Assembly: GCA_035400705.1 (NCBI GenBank)
Contig: DAOMZV010000004.1
Coordinates: 1-38,808 of the forward strand
DNA length: 38,808 bases
DNA from: GWC2-40-17 sp035400705
GTDB taxonomy: Bacteria > Patescibacteriota > Patescibacteriia > Magasanikbacterales > UBA10003
Direction: 5' to 3'
The notes under the pieces are model-generated. The model saw only the letters and a list, made by a program, of their open reading frames with translations. It was not told where the DNA came from and ran no database searches. Shown one piece after another: positions 38,133 to 38,808 of this stretch. Each line of letters starts with the position of its first letter. Within the stretch, counting starts at the first letter, position 1. A program made the translations under genes and the position numbers.

Positions 38133-38808
38133 ATGTCCGAATTAAAAAATAAAATTCAAACTCTCAAGAATTTGCGTAGCCACGTATCCCCCTCACCCGA
38201 ATGGTTAAAGTCCAATCGGGAGATTTTGTTGATGCAAATTTCTAACACTTTAGAAAATACTGCCCAGAGAGAAGAAAAATTTTCTTGGTGGAAATTCAAG
38301 AGGGTTTGGAATTTTTTAGACATTTTCTTGCCCAAGCAAATGGTGGGTTACGTTTTGCGACCAGCAATAGGTGTGGCAGCAATTTTTGGTTTAATGTTTG
38401 GCGGTTGGATTACTACTGTCAGTGCTTCTTTTAATAGTTTGCCAGGTGATGTTTTATACTCTGTAAAATTAGCTACCGAAAATGTTCAAACTAGTTTAGC
38501 TTCTAAACCAGAAGAAATAAAATTGCGGATGGAGTTTGCTGGACGTCGCGCCGAAGAAGTGAAAAAAATTATCAATAGTGATGTTTCCAAAGTTAAGAAA
38601 GAACAAAAAGTTGAAGAAGCTGTTAAACATTTAAAAAATGACCTGGAAACTGTCAAAGTAAATTTGGATAATATTAAAAACGAACCAGCTAATAATTCTT
38701 CTCAGGTGGTAGTTGATGTGGCCAAAGTGGTAGATCAAAAATCCACAGAAGTAATAGCAGCCACTGCTGATTTATCGGCCCCCACGACATCAGTATTAGT
38801 TTGTTCCA
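38133..38808 (+). CDS. DUF5667-type membrane protein, partner of the sigma factor (cut by window end)
   Basis: The gene starts at the ATG at 38133, one base after the sigma factor stop, and runs off the window after 225 complete codons. The product has a cytoplasmic part of about 70 residues, a membrane helix at about 77-97 (PAIGVAAIFGLMFGGWITT), then SFNSLPGDVLYSVKLATENV and EEIKLRMEFAGRRAEEVKKI, which match the DUF5667 pattern seen after ECF sigma genes in many Patescibacteria and Chloroflexi. The outside part is helical and rich in Lys, Glu and Val. Tight coupling to the sigma gene suggests that it senses an envelope signal and controls it, but no zinc-type anti-sigma motif is seen. Confidence 0.8.
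   Translation, partial: MSELKNKIQTLKNLRSHVSPSPEWLKSNREILLMQISNTLENTAQREEKFSWWKFKRVWNFLDIFLPKQMVGYVLRPAIGVAAIFGLMFGGWITTVSASFNSLPGDVLYSVKLATENVQTSLASKPEEIKLRMEFAGRRAEEVKKIINSDVSKVKKEQKVEEAVKHLKNDLETVKVNLDNIKNEPANNSSQVVVDVAKVVDQKSTEVIAATADLSAPTTSVLVCS

Overview
The window looks like a chromosome segment of a Candidate Phyla Radiation (Patescibacteria) bacterium. The backbone is AT-rich (19 of 60 bases are G or C in 27001-27060, counted by hand). Stop codons are almost always TAA, most genes start right after AT-rich sequence with no Shine-Dalgarno, and many large proteins are of unknown type beside standard housekeeping genes. This placement is inference from gene content and style; no rRNA is present.

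Layout. 1-7189 (+): a partial gene, two tandem thrombospondin-type-3 membrane proteins, ybeY, dgkA, ftsA, ftsZ, nrdR and an HtrA protease. 7272-11169 (+): pyruvate kinase and PEP synthase, a matched pair at the PEP/pyruvate node. 11236-13392 (-): a translation block in the order smpB, ssrA (tmRNA), infC, rpmI, rplT, a structured element, tRNA-Asp. 13479-17436 (+): AI-2E-family permease, a polytopic membrane protein, an HtrA-like protein that has lost its catalytic residues, a Wzz-like protein and a small helical protein. 17533-22086 (+): a 1517-residue membrane protein with a DHH-like phosphoesterase region.

22198-26283 is the most unusual part. A backbone-type promoter drives an AT-rich leader with three strong RNA helices, which runs into three GC-rich genes (42 of 60 G or C in 24841-24900). 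These genes have strong Shine-Dalgarno sites and encode a membrane-anchored Pro/Thr-rich protein, a coiled-coil plus outer-membrane-barrel-like protein, and a Cys-rich repeat lipoprotein. A second structured leader precedes the third gene. The cassette ends at a strong terminator, and a backbone promoter follows at once. It looks foreign in composition, in translation signals and in cell-envelope logic. Gene transfer is my preferred reading, but an assembly chimera has to be excluded.

26393-36747: an orphan gene, a GT4 glycosyltransferase, then a minus-strand surface-polysaccharide operon (629-residue membrane-anchored repeat protein, O-antigen-ligase-like protein, two GT4 enzymes, a GHL15-like hydrolase with FG-GAP repeats). 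A small GIY-YIG element with inverted repeats, flanked by a 20-bp direct repeat, interrupts this operon, and the ancestral junction can be rebuilt. 36877-38808: an excisionase-type HTH gene with a palindromic operator over its own promoter, a second perfect 30-bp copy of that operator nearby, then an ECF sigma factor and the start of a DUF5667-type membrane protein.
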